Shown in pieces: positions 54,216 through 54,907 of a stretch of 54,907 nucleotides of DNA. The notes below the pieces were generated by a model. That model made no database searches and was not told where the DNA came from. It was given only the letters and a program-made list of their open reading frames with translations. The stretch is from the NCBI GenBank assembly GCA_019456195.1, contig VRUK01000029.1, positions 1 through 54,907 on the forward strand, in the 5' to 3' direction. The DNA is from Planctomycetota bacterium (lineage in GTDB: Bacteria; Planctomycetota; Phycisphaerae; Sedimentisphaerales; Anaerobacaceae). The position numbers were made by a program, and so were the translations under genes. Position 1 is the first letter of the stretch. Each line of letters begins with the position of its first letter.

Positions 54216-54719
54216 ATGAAATGGGCCTTAATCGATGCTTTCCAAGAGAAGTATTTAAGATTCAGAGACGGAAAAGAAGAGAAAGAGTTTTTAATGAAGG
54301 CTCATAGGAAAGCTCTTGGAGTAGAAGCCGAAACCTGTGTTACTATTATATTATTAAGGACTCGTATTTATTATAAACTACAGTACGAAGGCTTTAAATT
54401 AGCCGATGCAGACCTCAGTAAATCTTTTATGCAAAACTATAATGCGATAATGCTACTTAAAAATAATTTAGATGGCTGCACCGATGGTTTAAAACAGTCC
54501 TGCTATGAACTAATAGAATGTGAAAACAAAACTCCTATAGATTTAGATGAACGTAGGAGAAAATCAGAAATCTTACAAGAACGAATCAAAAAACATGAAA
54601 TGAAATTAGAGGAAATGAAACAAAGATTAGATAATAAAAGTGCTACTAAAAAGAGTATACACAAGAAATATATTTTCAGAAAGCTTAAGAAAACGAAAAA
54701 GTGTGGGGCTAATAATTAA
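54216..54719 (+). CDS. Hypothetical helical protein (167 aa)
   Basis: Starts 26 nt past the structured RNA; the ribosome site TGGTGG is weak. The N-terminal half has a DAFQEKYLRFRDGKEEKEFLMKAHRKALGVEAET segment and hydrophobic helices (CVTIILLRTRIYYKLQY). The C-terminal half is a very charged coiled coil (RRKSEILQERIKKHEMKLEEMKQRL) with a lysine-rich end. No family recognised. Confidence 0.55.
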   Translation: MKWALIDAFQEKYLRFRDGKEEKEFLMKAHRKALGVEAETCVTIILLRTRIYYKLQYEGFKLADADLSKSFMQNYNAIMLLKNNLDGCTDGLKQSCYELIECENKTPIDLDERRRKSEILQERIKKHEMKLEEMKQRLDNKSATKKSIHKKYIFRKLKKTKKCGANN

Positions 54720-54736
54720 GTTATTAGGAGAACAGA

Positions 54737-54907
54737 ATGCACAAAGGACAAGTAAAATGGTTCAACCAAAAGAAGGGTTTCGGATTTATTAAAGACGACA
54801 ATGGCGAAGATGATATATTTATACACTACTCTAATATAGTGAGTGATGGTTTTAAATCTCTCGTGGAAAACGACATGGTTGAGTTCAACATCGTATCGGG
54901 ATTAAAA
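54737..54907 (+). CDS. Cold-shock domain protein, 3' end outside window
   Basis: The 57 visible residues are a cold-shock domain: VKWFNQKKGFGFI (RNP1) and DDIFIHYSNI (RNP2). Proteins of this kind bind single-stranded RNA or DNA and melt secondary structure. TTAGGAG precedes the ATG. The frame is open to the last base, so about 10 or more residues are missing. Placed at the end of an operon rich in structured RNA, it may act as an RNA chaperone there (inference). Confidence 0.85.
   Translation, partial: MHKGQVKWFNQKKGFGFIKDDNGEDDIFIHYSNIVSDGFKSLVENDMVEFNIVSGLK

Noticed and set aside
1..54907. Alternative genetic code
   Set aside because: TAA, TAG and TGA all end clear genes (for example polymerase, sliding clamp and methyltransferase), and only one gene has an in-frame stop.
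1..54907. Integrase, repressor, CRISPR array or insertion sequence
   Set aside because: No recombinase, CI-like repressor, regularly spaced repeats or transposase was found on either strand.

Overview
The window is a large part of the genome of a tailed double-stranded DNA phage with siphovirus-like morphology. Every convincing gene lies on the + strand. The evidence is a complete late block: terminase, portal, SPP1 gp7-type head protein, scaffold, capsid, head-tail connectors, tail tube, frameshifted tail chaperone, tape measure and a tail-tip cluster of gene-transfer-agent type (DUF2460, DUF2163, NlpC/P60, J-like). The DNA is moderately AT-rich, with strong AGGAG-type ribosome sites and many ATGA/TAATG overlaps. 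All three stop codons end genes, so the code is standard. I see no integrase, repressor or CRISPR array, so a lytic lifestyle is more likely (inference). The GTA-type tail tip suggests a proteobacterial or other Gram-negative host, but the sequence does not settle this. The window ends inside a cold-shock gene.

Layout. 1-5917: two tiny membrane proteins, then a recombination/repair operon (SNF2-like helicase, RuvC-like resolvase, Fe-S uracil-DNA glycosylase, Fe-S PD-(D/E)XK nuclease, Sak4-like ATPase, probable ssDNA-binding protein). 5941-6050: a tRNA-like gene whose anticodon loop is grossly expanded. 6072-12513: replication (family A DNA polymerase, primase-helicase, DUF3310) and a ParB-methyltransferase fusion. 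12510-15945: small unknowns, a glycosyltransferase and a sigma-like factor. 15946-16398: a mostly non-coding gap with a perfect 36-bp inverted repeat. 16399-18799: very small, tightly overlapping genes, several with zinc ribbons. 18814-20248: a small metabolic island, an S-adenosylmethionine decarboxylase (SpeD) homologue followed by a DUF3326 gene cut by one in-frame TAA. 20208-22476: small genes, a PD-(D/E)XK-like protein and a sliding-clamp-like protein. 22598-32178: packaging and head genes, closed by a strong terminator. 32311-51159: connectors, tail and fibres. 51171-51799: holin candidate and a degenerate receiver domain. 51971 onward: a sigma70-like promoter driving a second early-type operon.

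The most interesting material is RNA. The gaps of the right-hand operon hold at least three structured elements. The best (53008-53065) has the full catalytic core of a hammerhead ribozyme (CUGANGA, GAAA, GUC) with a 9-bp stem I and a 7-bp stem III, circularly permuted as a type II (stem II open) form. Other points worth checking: the interrupted tRNA; a canonical G GGA AAC frameshift site in the tail chaperone; two genes whose best ribosome-site spacing points to ACG start codons; a head gene bracketed by a 22-nt inverted repeat; and a tail-terminator-like domain duplicated onto the end of a beta-helix protein. Family names come from motif reading without database searches.
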